A stretch of DNA of 64,000 nucleotides from NCBI GenBank assembly GCA_024742275.1, contig JANSYS010000001.1, positions 124,001-188,000 on the forward strand, in the 5' to 3' direction. Position numbers and translations under genes: made by a program. Positions 63,507 through 64,000 of the stretch are shown here, in pieces. A model generated the notes under the pieces. The model was given only the letters and a program-made list of their open reading frames with translations. It made no database searches and was not told where the DNA came from. The stretch's first letter is position 1; the number at the start of each line of letters is the position of its first letter. The DNA comes from Alphaproteobacteria bacterium. GTDB taxonomy: Bacteria; Pseudomonadota; Alphaproteobacteria; Thalassobaculales; Thalassobaculaceae.

Positions 63507-64000
63507 GCCGCCTTGTCCATGCCGGACAGGGCGAACAGCCGCCCGCCCGCCGGCACCACGTCATTGAGTCCCGCCAGCCGCATCATGTGCCAGGCGAGCA
63601 CCTGGTTGCTGGCCAGCACCGGCACGCCGACCCGCCGTTCCGCTTCGGAGAGCACGGTCGCCATGCGGAGATTGGTGCAGGACATGAACACGCCGTCGAC
63701 TTCCCGACCGGACACCGTCTCCTCGATCGCCGCAAGAAGCGAGTGTGGGGTCATGCGGGCAACCACGCTATCCCGGCCCTCGTCGAAGCTCGCGAAAGCG
63801 GCTATCTCCGTTCCCGATGTCTCGAACGCCTCCCGCAACGCGCGAGAGACCGGTTCGATATAGGGCGACAAAAGCGCCAGGCGGCGAATTCCGAGAGCTT
63901 CGAACGCCGCCCTCGCCGCCGAAAGCGGCTCCGTCACCGCCGCGTCGGGAAAGTGTCGATGGATCTCCGCAGCCACACCGTCCGGCCCGATCACCGTCGC
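63503..64000 (-). CDS. Asp/Glu racemase-superfamily protein (maleate isomerase/arylmalonate decarboxylase type), partial
   Basis: About 166 residues of the C-terminal part are present; the N-terminus with the first catalytic Cys is beyond the right edge. LGIRRLALLSPYIEPVSRAL and DGVFMSCTNLRM, with the second catalytic Cys, fit the maleate cis-trans isomerase / arylmalonate decarboxylase branch, as does QVLAWHMMRLAGL. Its stop overlaps the argE stop by four bases. The exact reaction is unknown; hydantoin or dicarboxylate substrates are possible. Confidence 0.8.
   Translation of the reverse strand, partial: ATVIGPDGVAAEIHRHFPDAAVTEPLSAARAAFEALGIRRLALLSPYIEPVSRALREAFETSGTEIAAFASFDEGRDSVVARMTPHSLLAAIEETVSGREVDGVFMSCTNLRMATVLSEAERRVGVPVLASNQVLAWHMMRLAGLNDVVPAGGRLFALSGMDKAA

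Overview
The window looks like a chromosomal segment of a high-GC alphaproteobacterium, most likely from the Rhodospirillales-like lineages. This rests on gene order and protein style, not on any database search. The run argS, SPOR protein, nagZ, scpA, scpB, tatABC, serS, surE, pcm, nlpD-type peptidase, DUF815 ATPase, yajC-secD-secF is characteristic alphaproteobacterial synteny, and so is a glnB-glnA pair behind a sigma-54 promoter. No rRNA, CRISPR array, prophage or insertion sequence was seen. One tRNA gene, tRNA-His, is present.

Region 1 (1-19831), nearly all on the minus strand, is a housekeeping block read from right to left. argS, a SPOR-domain protein, nagZ and a site-2 protease overlap or abut. 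scpA-scpB (condensin partners), an orphan ABC ATPase, tatA-tatB-tatC (twin-arginine export), serS, surE, pcm, a LysM/M23 lipoprotein and a PLP decarboxylase follow. The block ends with yajC-secD-secF, and secF runs off the left edge. A plus-strand island (DUF815 ATPase, lrgA-lrgB) interrupts it at 3037-5005.

Region 2 (20231-35426) is a mixed accessory or metabolic stretch. It holds a phytanoyl-CoA-dioxygenase-like enzyme, an exported TPR protein, a pentapeptide-repeat protein and a GGDEF-EAL protein whose catalytic motifs are degenerate. Next come a DAO-type flavoprotein followed by gnd and gntK (gluconate to ribulose-5-phosphate), the NAD(P)HX repair enzyme, tRNA-His, an aminotransferase, a LysR regulator divergent from a very small protein, a dienelactone-hydrolase-like protein and a second aminotransferase.

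Region 3 (35582-41303) holds the sigma-54 promoter, glnB (PII) and glnA (GSI) with a hairpin between them and a terminator behind. After these come an Asp/Asn-hydroxylase-like protein, a small exported protein, a YciA thioesterase and parE.

Region 4 (41347-51386) is a cluster of small-molecule hydrolases and transferases: an AbgB-like M20 amidohydrolase, an alpha/beta hydrolase, an enolase-superfamily enzyme, an HpxZ-like protein with an amidase, a GST, a NIPSNAP protein, a YdjM-type membrane protein, a class III aminotransferase and a 10-TM EamA permease.

Region 5 (51496-64000) begins with a PAS-EAL phosphodiesterase and two LysR regulators. A non-pyrrolysine MttB-family methyltransferase then sits beside a DgcA/TMADH-like flavoprotein, suggesting methylated-amine breakdown. 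glpD, glpK and an ArgE-family deacylase follow, and a partial Asp/Glu-racemase-family gene runs off the right edge. The MttB-flavoprotein pair has no corrinoid protein in view and an altered Fe-S ligand set, and is the most promising place for undescribed biochemistry. Functions are inferred from motifs and context only.
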